From Colius striatus (lineage: Eukaryota > Chordata > Aves > Coliiformes > Coliidae), in NCBI RefSeq assembly GCF_028858725.1, contig NC_084790.1, forward strand, positions 4,656,001 through 4,720,000: a stretch of 64,000 bases of DNA, in the 5' to 3' direction. Made by a program: the position numbers and the translations under genes. Of this stretch, positions 29,691-41,100 are shown piece by piece. Below the pieces are notes generated by a model. It was not told where the DNA came from, did not search any database, and saw only the letters and a program-made list of their open reading frames with translations. Each line of letters starts with the position of its first letter. The first letter of the stretch is position 1.

Positions 29691-30716
29691 TCAGAGACAC
29701 TGTGGGAAGCGCAGAGGGGCCAGGGGGCCAGGGCTGCCCGGGGGGCTCTTGGGGCCCAGCCCCTCGTTGGCAGCACCTGGCTGTGCCAGAGTGGGGGCCG
29801 AGGGCCGGGCTTTGGTGGACTCCAGGCTGCTGAGCCCGGAGTCCTTGTCACGACAGGGTCCTGGGGACTTCTCCAGCCCCCGCGGCTCCTTCCACTCGTT
29901 GAAGTTGAGGTCCTTGAGGCCACCGGGCACGACCACGGTGTGCCGGCGCCAGCTGTTCTTCTTGCGGCGGGTCTCGGGGGAGTGGGCTCGCCGCAGGCGG
30001 ACCCCCATGTCGTCGGCAGAGGATCGCAGGCGCTGTCGGAGCTGCTCCCGCAGCGAGGGCCGCCCGGGGGGACCCCAGCCCTGCTCCTCGCTTTGGGGGG
30101 TGAGGGGGCTCTCACCGCCGGGCCGGGGCCGCCCCAGCCTCCTGCGGGCCAGTGTGTCGCACTGCATCAGGCGGTGGGAGTTGAAGGAAGGACGGCCAGG
30201 GGGTCCCTTGTCCTCTTCCCCTGTCCCTCCATCCGCCTGCCCCGGCCAGGGCCGGCCCCCCTCTCGGCTCTCCGTGTCTGTCTCCATGTGGCTGAGCTCG
30301 CTGCGCTCGTCGTCCGCCTCCTCCCCACGGCTCCCTGCCACAGACTGTACCTCGGAGCACAGGCTGCGGTCCATGGTGGACAGAGTGGAGTAGCCCGACA
30401 CGATGGAGCGTGCGTCTGGCGCCGGATCAGCACCCCCGGGCTCCAGGGAGCTCTCCCGCTCCATCCCAGCCGAGCTGACGGCCGCCAGCTCGGTGCCGGT
30501 GCCACGGGGGGCTTTGCCAGGTGCCAGTGGGGCAGCTGTGGTCCCTTCATCCTCCTGCTCCTGACCCATGGTGTCCCTGCGCTCTGCGTCATCGTCGGTG
30601 CTGCTCCCAACACCCTCGGCCTCTCTCCTCTTCTTCCTCTTGCGGGCAGCAGCTGAGACAAAGGGGATGGCGAGGAGCTCCCGGTGCGGTGGTGCCCTCC
30701 GCGATGGCCACGTGCC
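29691..30716 (-). CDS. ARHGAP23: ARHGAP23 exon 24: basic Ser-rich C-terminal tail
   Basis: 342 codons including the stop. It starts [20 protein letters not shown] and [13 protein letters not shown], then [59 protein letters not shown] and [15 protein letters not shown], and ends FPQCL. Each block has a human counterpart; the C-terminal Cys-Leu is also the end of ARHGAP21. A CR1 element starts about 30 bp upstream of the acceptor. Confidence 0.95.
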   Translation of the reverse strand, partial: GTWPSRRAPPHRELLAIPFVSAAARKRKKRREAEGVGSSTDDDAERRDTMGQEQEDEGTTAAPLAPGKAPRGTGTELAAVSSAGMERESSLEPGGADPAPDARSIVSGYSTLSTMDRSLCSEVQSVAGSRGEEADDERSELSHMETDTESREGGRPWPGQADGGTGEEDKGPPGRPSFNSHRLMQCDTLARRRLGRPRPGGESPLTPQSEEQGWGPPGRPSLREQLRQRLRSSADDMGVRLRRAHSPETRRKKNSWRRHTVVVPGGLKDLNFNEWKEPRGLEKSPGPCRDKDSGLSSLESTKARPSAPTLAQPGAANEGLGPKSPPGSPGPLAPLRFPQCL

Positions 30717-32102
30717 CTGGGAAGATGGTGATACCAGGGTTAGGGATGGTTACTTGTGCCAGGGGAGGTCTAGATTGGAGATTAGGAGGAACTTTTTCCC
30801 TGAGAGGGGTGTCAGCCCCTGTGCCAGGCTGCCCAGGGAAGTGGGGGAGTGCCCAGCCCTGGAGGGATCTCAAAGTCGTGGAGTTGAGGTGCTGAAAGCC
30901 GTGGGTTAGTGGTGGGCTGGGCAGGGTGAGGGCAGGGCTGGGACTCTAGGAGCTTAAAAGGCTTTTCCAACCAAAATGACTCTGTGACTCTTAGGTGCCA
31001 GGGTTAGGGACATGTTCCAAGCCCCAGCCCTTGTGTCCCTCCCCACCAGCCCCCAGCCCAGGATCCTCTTACCTTTGGTTTGGTGGAGCCGCTGTGAATC
31101 AAGCCTGTAAAGTAGAGCGGAGAAAGTGGGGGTCAGCCAGGCTCCAGGGGTGTGGGTGTGTACTGGGGAGGGGGATCAGAGGGAAGAGCTGAGGGGATGC
31201 CGCTCCATTGCCCCAAACCAAGATGGGGACTTGCCATGGCCATCAGAGCAGCTGGACCCTGGCAGGGATGCCAGCACTGAGCAGCGCCATGTGCCAGTGG
31301 CTGCAGGAGGTGCCAGGAGGCTGCAGGGTGCTCTTATGGTGCAGAGCTGCAGTCGCTGCATAGCCTCGAGGTGAGGAGTAGGGACAAGGGGGACACACGC
31401 AGGCACATAAAGCTGGGAAACAGCCAGGACCCCAGCAGCGGGACCCCAACTCTCCCATGGCCACAGGGCACAGAGGGGATGGGGCTGGGCACAGCGCTGC
31501 CACCACCATGTCACTGGGATGGAGCACGGGGAGCTGGCTGGATACAGCATCCAGCCTCAGAGCAAGGTCTGGGACCTCCCTGGGAGGTTAGGGGGCAAGT
31601 AGGGACATGGGGTGACAGGCAGCCCTGGCCTCACTGCCATGGTGTGAAGGACAAGAACACGACAACAGACACCCTCTCCCGCCCTGCATGCCCTGGGATG
31701 GGGTTAGCAGCCACTGACAACGAGAGAGGGGGAGGCAGAAGAGGGTGTCAACCCTCCCCAGGGCTTTGGGACCTTCTTCACCCTGGCATCTGAGTGTGCC
31801 AGTCCCGGGACACCTAGCACCCACTCCTGCCAGGGGATGCCAAGAGCAGCCCCAGCACCACCACAGGCACAGGCCAACGACGTGGGAGAGGCAGGGTGAA
31901 AGGATTAGGGGCTCCCCAGGGGCTCAGCAGCCCATCCTGATGCTGGGGACCTTGGGACAGTGACCAGGCAGGACAGGGCTCCCTCCTCTCCCACCCCCCC
32001 AGCTCTGCTCCCACTCTCTCGTGGTCACCCCGAGGAGTTAGTGCGTGAGCAATGCACCCAGGATCAACACTGTACCCGCTCTAGCTCTCGAGGAGGTCCG
32101 CT

Positions 32103-32135
<33 letters not shown>

Positions 32136-35100
32136 CAGCACAGAGAAGTTCCAGGAAAGAACGTAAGAAATCAGTTGAACATCAAAGTCTCCTGGTCTGT
32201 GGGTTGGTAGCGTGGGCTGGCACAGGGGAGGGGGTACGGGCAGGGGTCCCAGGGACCGCTGGGGCACCGCAGCCAGGCGGGTTTGCAGAGGCAACAGGAG
32301 CAGCCACCAGAGAGAAGGGTGAGGGGAGAGGGTTTGGAAGGGGCTCTGTCGGCACCCCCCGGGGAGTGTCCTTGCTTTCCGGTGACGAGGGCACCGGGAC
32401 ACCCCGCTCCAGCAAGTGAGGCTTTGCCGTGGCCACGGTGAGCTGGGCTGGTTGCCCGCAGTGGTGTGAGCTCGAGGGGGCAGAGTGGATGGAGAGGCAC
32501 CCCGGGGTGCCCTGGTGCCAGGGCCAGAGGGGTCAGTGCCACAGGCACGGCTCCTCACCTGCGGCATCGCCGGGCGCCGCAGTCCTGCCGATGTTGGGGA
32601 GCAGGTACTCGATGTTGGGTACAGACTGAGCCTCCTTCTCATCCACAGGGGTCTGCAAGGAGAGGGGATACAGCACTCAGGCAACTGCTAATGGCACTCC
32701 AGCTCCCAACCGAGGCTCTGCACCCCCTCCTGCCCCACAGCGAGACCCCCAGGGAAGACAGGACTCACCTTCTCGCCCTTGTCCTCCTTGTCGCTGAAGA
32801 ACCAGTCTGACTGTGGGGGGAGAAGGGAGAGGGGTTACAGACTGGTGAGGAGCTGTGAGGGCCCTGTGCCTGGGTTCAGCCCCCTCCTCCAGCCACACTG
32901 ATGCCCACCCACTGATGCCACTCACGTGCTGGATGAGGGTCTCCACGATTTTGTATCGGTCGGGCATGTGCGTCACCATGTCGGTCATGTTGTCCTCGGA
33001 TGTCCGCACCAGCGTGGGGCCGAACACCAGCGCCAGGTTTCGGGGCTCCATCTGCAACCAGAGCTGGGCTTAGTGCCTGGCTGTGGCTACCCCTCGGCAT
33101 TCTCTGCCCCATCAGGCACCACCTCCCTTCCCAGCCCACCACGAGCCGCAGCTCAGCCCAAGGGAGGGGCTCGAGGTGGGGCAGGGGTCCAGCACGGGCA
33201 GGTGGAACGTACCTTGTTCTTTTCCGAGTGGTCAGCGATGGTCTTCAAGTGACCCACCAGGAACTTGAGTGTCTCATAGTAGTGACCTGGCAGGTCCCGG
33301 ATCTGCGGGGAGGCTCAAAGTCAACCCTTTGCTCATCCCCCTTGCACCAGACCCCAAGGGGGTCTCAGGGCTGTGCCCCCCAACCCAGCTCCTGCCCCAG
33401 CTCCCTACCAGCTTCCGCAGAGTCCTCATCCTCTCGCTGGCGTCTTCTATCCGATTGGCCTCAATGAAGTCGTTGTACTTATCTGAAAGACATGGTGTGG
33501 GGTCAGAGGTGGGCAGAGGGGAGAGGGCACCCCTAGGACCAGGGACCCCCAGATACAGCAGATGGAGAAGCTGGGGAAGGGGCTGGGGCTTGGTGGCATC
33601 CCATTGGTATGGAAAGGCAAAGGGGGACAAGGGCTGGATAAGGGGACTCGGTGAGGAGGGGGCTGCAGAGTCCTCGCCTGGGGTAAGGACGGTCTCTTTC
33701 TGTCACAGGATCTGAGGACTTGTCCCCAACACAGGGACAGATGAAACAGGCTCTGGGAATGGCCATGGACACATGGCCACTGGCACAGAGTGATTGGTGG
33801 CCACTCTGGGGGAAGTGCACGGCCAGGGAGCAGCAACTCACCATCAGTGAAGAGGGGCTCAGGCAGCTTTCGGAAGAAGGATTTCAACAGGCTGCTAATG
33901 ACGTTCAGATCCTGCCACCGCTGTGGGAGAGAATCACAGATGGTGGGGGCTGGAAGGGACCTCCAGAGCTCCTCCAGCACAACCCCCTGCTAAAGCAGGT
34001 TCCCCTCCATCAGGGGTACAGGAACATGTCCAAGTGGATCTGGAAATCTCCTGAGCAGGAGCTTCCTACACACCCTCCCTGGGCAGCCTGGGCCAGGGCT
34101 CCCTCATCTCAACACCGAAGGAGTTTTCCCTCGTGTTTAAGTGGAACTGTTTGTGTTCCAGTGTATGTCCATTGCCTCCTGTCCTGCCACTGGGCACTAC
34201 AGAAAAAACTGTCAACCCAACTTCATGACATCCAATTTTTAAGTACTTAAGTGTTGATGGGGTGCCCCCTCAGCCTTCTCTTCTCCAGACTAAACAGCTC
34301 CAGGTCCCACAGCCTTTCCTCATAAGAAAGACGTTCCAGCCCTCCCAGCATCTTGGTAGCCCTGTGCTGGACTCTCTCCAGCAGTTCCCTGTCCCTCTTG
34401 AGCTGGGGAGTCCAGAAAAGAAGAGGCTGCTCAGAGTGGCCACACCAGATAAACCCAGGAGACAGCAGGAGGAAGTCCCCAAGCTGGGGGAGTCCTGGGC
34501 CACCAACAGTCAGAGGAGACACCACCATGGCCGAGAGTAGCATGGATGTACCCACCCTGCATGTGGGCAAGGAAAAGCCTGTGCCACTGCAGCAATGTGG
34601 CGAGATGCGAGGGGACAAACCTGTCCCCAAGCTGCCACCTACACCATTGTCAGCCACCACTAGGCGGCCCTGCCATCCCAGGAAGGTCACCGTGACGGCG
34701 ATGGCTCCTGGGTGGCGATGGAGATGGAGACAGTGACAGAGACGGGGACAGTGACAATGCCACGGACCACAGCCCCAGGAGCATCCCAGATGCGTGGGGA
34801 TGCAGATAAGGGTGCAGATTAGGGATGGGGACAGGGACATGCAGCCTGCAGTGCTCTCACCTCATCCTGCAGGTTGATCTCGGTGGCTCCCTTGTTGAGC
34901 TGCTCCTGCAAGCTGGACACCACCGCGTTGTTGCCGGGCACGCGGTAGATGCCCATGTACTCCAGCCCTCGGTCCTCCACCACCTTGCAGCAAGCTTCGA
35001 CGATGAGGGGGACATTCTGTGGGGATAGGGAGGAGGTGACGGAGGTGACAGGGCTGTGCAGGGTCCCCGAGGGCTGGCACTGTTGGCATGGCTGTACCTT

Positions 35101-38100
35101 GTTGTCCGGGGCGGGCTGGCAGTCCTCCAGCCTCACGCCAAACGCTCGGGGGGCAGATTTCTTGTTCTTCTTCATGATGTTAATGCCCCACGGAGCTTTC
35201 TGGGAGCTGCTCTCATCTAAGGAGGAAATCCCACAGGATTGCCTGTTAATGAGCTGGGACAAATGGGAAGAGCAACCCTGCTGCCCTATGGGGAAAAGTG
35301 TGATGGCAACCCTGGGTGAGACCCCCGCTCCTTGCCAAGCCCCCCAGCTTTGCCGTGCCGGCGCTCCCCACGTCGCAGAGCTGGGACCTACCTTTCATGA
35401 CGGCCGCATCCTGCCTGGGGGACCGGGGCATGCTGGTTCCCGTCTGCTTCAGGAACTCGGCTCGGATCCCCAGCCCACGAGAGCCCTTGGGCGAGGAATC
35501 GGGCTTGGTGCCCGCAGGGCTGCAGGGAGAGCGGGGGCAGGGCTCAGGAGGGGCACAACCGGGGGCACCAGCCCGGCGCACGGTCCCCAGGCAAAACCTC
35601 CTGGCAAACATCTGCATCTCTCCCTGGCTGCCTGATATCTTGCCCACATCCATGGGGCTGCACCCCACACCGGCAACCGGAATCCCTGGGGAGCACTGAG
35701 CTGCTTTGACCCTTTGCTCAGTGCCAGTTTGGCTGAACTGGACCGCAGCGGCACCCTGAGTGAAGGCAGGTGCAGCCGGCACCTCCAGTGCTGCCCTACC
35801 CACTGGCTTTGCTCCATCACTTCACAACTGAGGTGAATAAAGTGCTGGGGGCGGAATCTCGGTGCCACCACCCCCAGATCCATACCTCACTTTCCGGTAG
35901 TCGTTTAACTTCTTGTTGATAAGTGCTTGGCTGGCAAAACCGGGGTCCTGGGGAGGCAGAGAGAAGAGGGGAAGGGAGAGCTTGAGCAAGGCATCCACTG
36001 GAGACCCCAGGCAAGTCCACGCTCTGCCAGGCACCACGTGGGACCAGGTAGGACCAGGCCAGGACCGGACCGGGTCCCTGCTGCCACGAAACAGCTGGTG
36101 CTGGCCAGCGCTCAAGGCTCCACTGCAGGGCCTGAGCCTGATGCAGAGGCTCAGGAACAGGCGCATCGCTCCACGGCCCACACATCTCCATCTGCCCGCG
36201 CCAGCTGCACCACGTAGAGCCCAAAGACACGCACCCATCCCCATGGGATGCTGCCACAGGGCCCTGCCCAGCGGCACCACAGCCATGGCGGGTGCCCAGA
36301 CGGCTCCGCGTGCTACCACCCGGCAGCACCTTCCCTGTGCCAGTGCTGCCGGTCCCACCGAGCCCCCTGTGACCCGCTGGAGCGAGGCTGTGCCACAGAA
36401 AACCAGAGACCACTCCAAGCTCAACGCATCTTCCATGGCCGGAGCCTGACACAACCCTAGCTTGACCGCTACAACCAAACGAGGCCATCCTGGCACGGCG
36501 GGGAAACAGCACATGACCAGCCCAGTGCCAGCACATCCAGCCCTGCAGATCCTCCACTGGAGCCCGTGGCCCCGGGGAGCAGCTCTCCCCATCTCAGACC
36601 CGCGCGACTCATCGCACAGACCATGGCTGCCCGGCAAGGGCTCAGCCCCGACCTGGCACCAGCCCCAGCAGCACCACGCAGGTACCAAGCCCAGTGCAGG
36701 CAGGGATCTCCTTGCTAAGTCTCTCTCCACCAACAGAGACACGACACATCACGGCAGAGCCACACACGCTCTTCTCTCGCCACACAACCAAAGGCTGCCG
36801 GCGCATCCAGCACCGACCCTGCCTGGAACCACGCCGCCTCCACCGAGCGCCCTGGCAAGCCCTGCCCCAGCCGAGGCCGGCAGAGTCACGTTCTTCTTGG
36901 ATGCCACGGTGCCCGTGAGCCCTCACACACCCCTGGGAGCACGGACCGGGACCAGCGAGCCCCACACCATCCGGCCACGCAGGGGCCAGCTGTGGCCTGG
37001 GGAAGCAGCACAAGGCAAAGAGCCGGAGAGAGCCGAGGCGGTTAGTGCCGGGAGAGCCAGAGGCAGCTGGGAGCCCCATGAGGCTCTCACCTCGCCCTCG
37101 GCCTTGCTGTTCTCCCTGATGACTTTGATCCAGGCCAGCATGTCTTCCCGATCCTCTGCCTGAAAGAGATATTCACAGAAGTCAGCGGTCGTCAGGCGGA
37201 AGACGTGCTTCCTCTTGGTCTCGCTGTAGGAGATGTCCACCAGGCACGCTCGGATGCTGATCGGCGGCTCCTCCTCACCTGGGGCCGGGGTGCAGGTCAC
37301 CGCCTCCCGCCTGTCCTTGCAGAGGAACAGCGAGTGGGTGCGCAGCACGGCGAAGACGCGCTTCCACTGCCGGATGCCTCCACCGACCTTCTGCGGGGAG
37401 AAGAGACGGGGCACGGACCTCAGCGACGCTCGGGGTGGGAAGCGATCGTCCCTCCGTCCCTTCTCAGCGCTGGACGGGCTCTGTGGAGGGGAGGGCACCC
37501 GCCTACCTTCCCCTTTTTGGTGAGGATCTGCTTGCAGTGGAGCCAGCCCTCCTTCCTCACGGCGCTGAATGGGACGTCCGAGAGGTCGGAGGTTGAGTGT
37601 CTTTTGGAGCGGGCGTCTTCGGACGTGCCAAGACTGTCCAGGGACTGAGAGAGGGACCAGAGGGCACCGTTGGGGTGATGCCAACAGCACCACTGATGCC
37701 CCAGCCAGGGAGAGCAACTCTGGGCTGCCTTCCTAAAGGGGTACCTGGGTGGGAAGCATCCCCACGACCTCCCAATCCTTGCATCACACAACACTCACCC
37801 CATCGGTGAAGAAGCTCCTCAGCATGCGGAGGCTGGGGACCCGGCTGGGCATCCTCCTGCGGAGAGAGCAGCCCCCGTGAACGGGATGGTGGGGAGGGGA
37901 TGGGAGCCACACAGTGATGTGACTGTGAAGGGGGGTCTAGCCCTACCTTAGGATCTTCCCCTCGTCCCGAAATGCGTTCAGACCGTCATCACAGGACTTG
38001 GAGCGCTCGGTGGTGATGGCCAGGAGGTAGGAGGAGCGGCGGCCGGCCTTGATGCTGCCTGCCAGGGGTAGAAGGGTAAAGCACACATTGCTTAGCCCAG

Positions 38101-41100
38101 CGGGCACAGGTCCAGGGTGAGGGGCTGCTCTTCCCTGTCCTGCTCTCCCCATTCACTTAGTGACCCCCACTAGCACTTACTGCAGTCCTGGGAGTAGTGT
38201 CGGTTCAGGGCAAAGGCAAAGGTGGGCGAGGAGGGGCTGGTGGCAACGGCAGGCGCAGAGTTCATGGCGCTAGAGACCACTGAGGAGGCAGGCACATGCT
38301 TGGCCTTCAGGTCGATGCTGGGGCTGGTGGGTTCATCTGCAAGAGGGGTGAGCAGCATTGCAGGGGGGGTTGGGGTAGAATGGGGTGGGGAAGTCCATGC
38401 TGGGACCCCCCAGTGCTTCCAGTAGTGAGTGTGTTTGCAGGTGCCCAGGCTGGGCTGGGGGACACCAGAGCACCCAGACCTTTGCACAGAGCAAACCTGT
38501 GCCTCCCCACCATCCCCACCCCATCCTCTTCCTCCCGTCTAGCCCCTCTCTGGAAGCAGGGATGGGACAGGTCATGGTGCAGGAGTAGAGGGAGAGCAGA
38601 GATGGCAGCTCCCCCAGATCTACTTTGTTTCCCAAGAGCAGAGGTGGCTGGACAGAAGAGTCTCAAGTGAGACAGGGAGTAGGTCATCCAGGACATATCC
38701 CTATCCCCACCTCAGAGCAGGACAGGAGCATGCAGGGCTCAAGTTCACACCCAGCTATGCCAAGTAAAAAGTACCAGGGGCTGGGCAGGGGGAGCAGGAC
38801 AATAGAGGGAGGGATTAGGCTGCCCAAGCCCAAACCCAGGCATCTCATCACCAACGCCTGCTGGGCACACTGGGTGCTACTGGTGCAGCCCCTTCCGATC
38901 CCTGCACTAGCCATAGACAGATGCTCCAAGGCCATGCAACATGCCTCATCCCCCAAACCACGTCCTTCCCAGAACAGGACTTGCTAAACCCCTCCCTGTG
39001 AGACAGAGAGCCCTCCTGACTCACCGATGAAGGGGATGGAGGCCAGCGAGTCCTCGGGGGCTGCCAAGGGAGCCACACGCCGGCCCGGCCGCTCAGTCAC
39101 TGGCCTCTCTCCTTTGCCACCGGCCAGCAGGGGGTCACAAATGTCTGTCTCCTTCACTCCCTCGGGGAAGACAAAGTTCATCTGTCGTGGCGGCGGGGGC
39201 ATCTTGCGTCCCGTGGGTGGCTTCTGCCGCAAAATCACCTCTTCCCTCCGTTCCTCTGGCTGCTCAGGTGCCCGGCTGCTCTCCAGCCGCTGCTCCCTGG
39301 GTGCTGCAGGGACCGAGGGGGGCCCGGTGGCCACTGGGATGGCTGGGACCACCCTCTCCGAGAGCGGGGCAGCCGAGCGCTGCGAGATGCTGAAGGTGGG
39401 CAAGCCCCCAAAGGCTGGGTCACGGAAGGAGAGGGCGTGCAGCAGCCCGGTGCGGCGCTGGAACGACGGGCTGTAGCTCCGGTAGCCGATGTAGCCCGAA
39501 TCATCCGCGGCGCTCTGCAGGTTGGGCTGTGACGGGTGCTTCTGCACGGGCGCCTGCTCCCGCGAGGACGAGGACGAGGAGGAGGAGGAAGGCGCGAAGG
39601 AGCCGTGCGGGATGGGTTGTGCGGCGGCGGCGGCGGTGGCGGTAGCCCGGCACAGCTTCTCGGGTGGCCAAGCAGAGCGGTCGAGGTGAGAGGTGAGCAG
39701 GGCGCTGGGCTCCAGGGCCTCCATGGAGCGCCCGTACCTGCCCAGGTAGTGGTCAGAGCGGGCGCGGGGTGCCCACCCCTCGCGGGAGGGCTGTAGCAGG
39801 GTGTCGTGCGAGGCGCTGTGTGGCCAGCCCCGGGGGGCCGCCGCCGAGCCCCCCAGCCGGTCCTGGGACACGCTGCGGTAGCGGGGCGGCATGGCGTGCC
39901 GCCGCTCCTCCGAGGCGCTCCGCCGCGGCTCCTGGCTGCGGAACCAGCGGGACAGGGCCTGCTGGCATTCCTGCCGCCCGGGGGCCCGATGGCCGCCCGC
40001 TGCCTCCCGGGGGGGCCGCGTGGGTCCCGGCAGCCCCCCGACACTCTCCTTGAAGCCGCAGTGAGTCCGATGCTCCGTGAAGTGCTTGGGGACCCCGTAG
40101 CAGGAAGGGGCGGCTGGGGGTAACCCGTGGCGGTCAGGCAGAGAGGGTAAGACGTTGCTGGGGCAGCCGGTGTGGGAGATGGAGCCGGGGTGGGATGTAG
40201 GGGGGTGAAGGGGAAGACCCCCAGGCTGCGGGTCGTCAGGGCGGTGAGCGGGGCTGCCCCCAGCCTCGCTCCGGGTGCTGGGTCCGGATGAGGGGCCCGA
40301 GGGGCGGTGGGCGCGGGGGTCTGGCGCTGGGCATGGCGGGGGCTCGGTGCCCCGTGCCTGGAAGGGGTACGTCTTCCGCGGGTAGCAGATGGGAGGGGGC
40401 TCGGGGATGCTCTGCGCCCCGCCACAGTACGGCTCGTTGCCCTTCAGGTAAGCATCCTGTGAGTATGCCTGCGGGGGAATGTGGGGGGTCATGGTGGGGG
40501 ATCAGGGCCACAACCCCCCTGTTCCCACCATGGAGATGCTCTCTGCAAACCCCCCGAGCAAGGCGAGCTGGGCAGGGCTGATTGCAGATATCCCCGGTCC
40601 CACATTCCCATGGAGCCCCTCCAGCATTGAGTGATGTCGCTGCCACCACCAACCCTTCCACCCTCCCCACCACTATGCAGTGCCCAGCCACTCTCTCCTC
40701 CTTCCTAAAGTACCCCAGCATGGCTGGCCAGCCGGGCTCTCCCTTCTCACTTTTCACACATGTCTCTGACTCCTTGCCTGGGGAATCCTCAGAGCCTGGG
40801 GCAGGCACAGATGTGAGACTCCCACCTTGCCAGGGCTGTAAGACCCCCCAGCCCAATGGCAGCAGGTCCCCTAGGCTGAGGCCAAGTAGTGGTGCCACCT
40901 AACAGCCAAGCCTGGTGTATGTGCCCGCAGCTTCGGCAGTGGCACCGTTGGGAGAACCCTAGAAGCAGCTGAGACCAGAAGAGCATGAGGTAAAGCCACA
41001 TGCACACCCCTTGCCCCTTGCACACCCAGGGCCACCACAGAGCTTTCTGAGGCCCAGAGCAATTCTCCCTCCAGCTATGCTCACGGACATCTCCCCCAGA

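Noticed and set aside
29661..30656. 331-codon plus-strand open frame
   Set aside because: It is the antisense shadow of ARHGAP23 exon 24, whose minus-strand frame matches the family.
39235..40425. 396-codon minus-strand frame over ARHGAP23 exon 7
   Set aside because: It is an out-of-frame Pro/Arg-rich shadow; the frame with [14 protein letters not shown] and SLASIPFIG is the real one.
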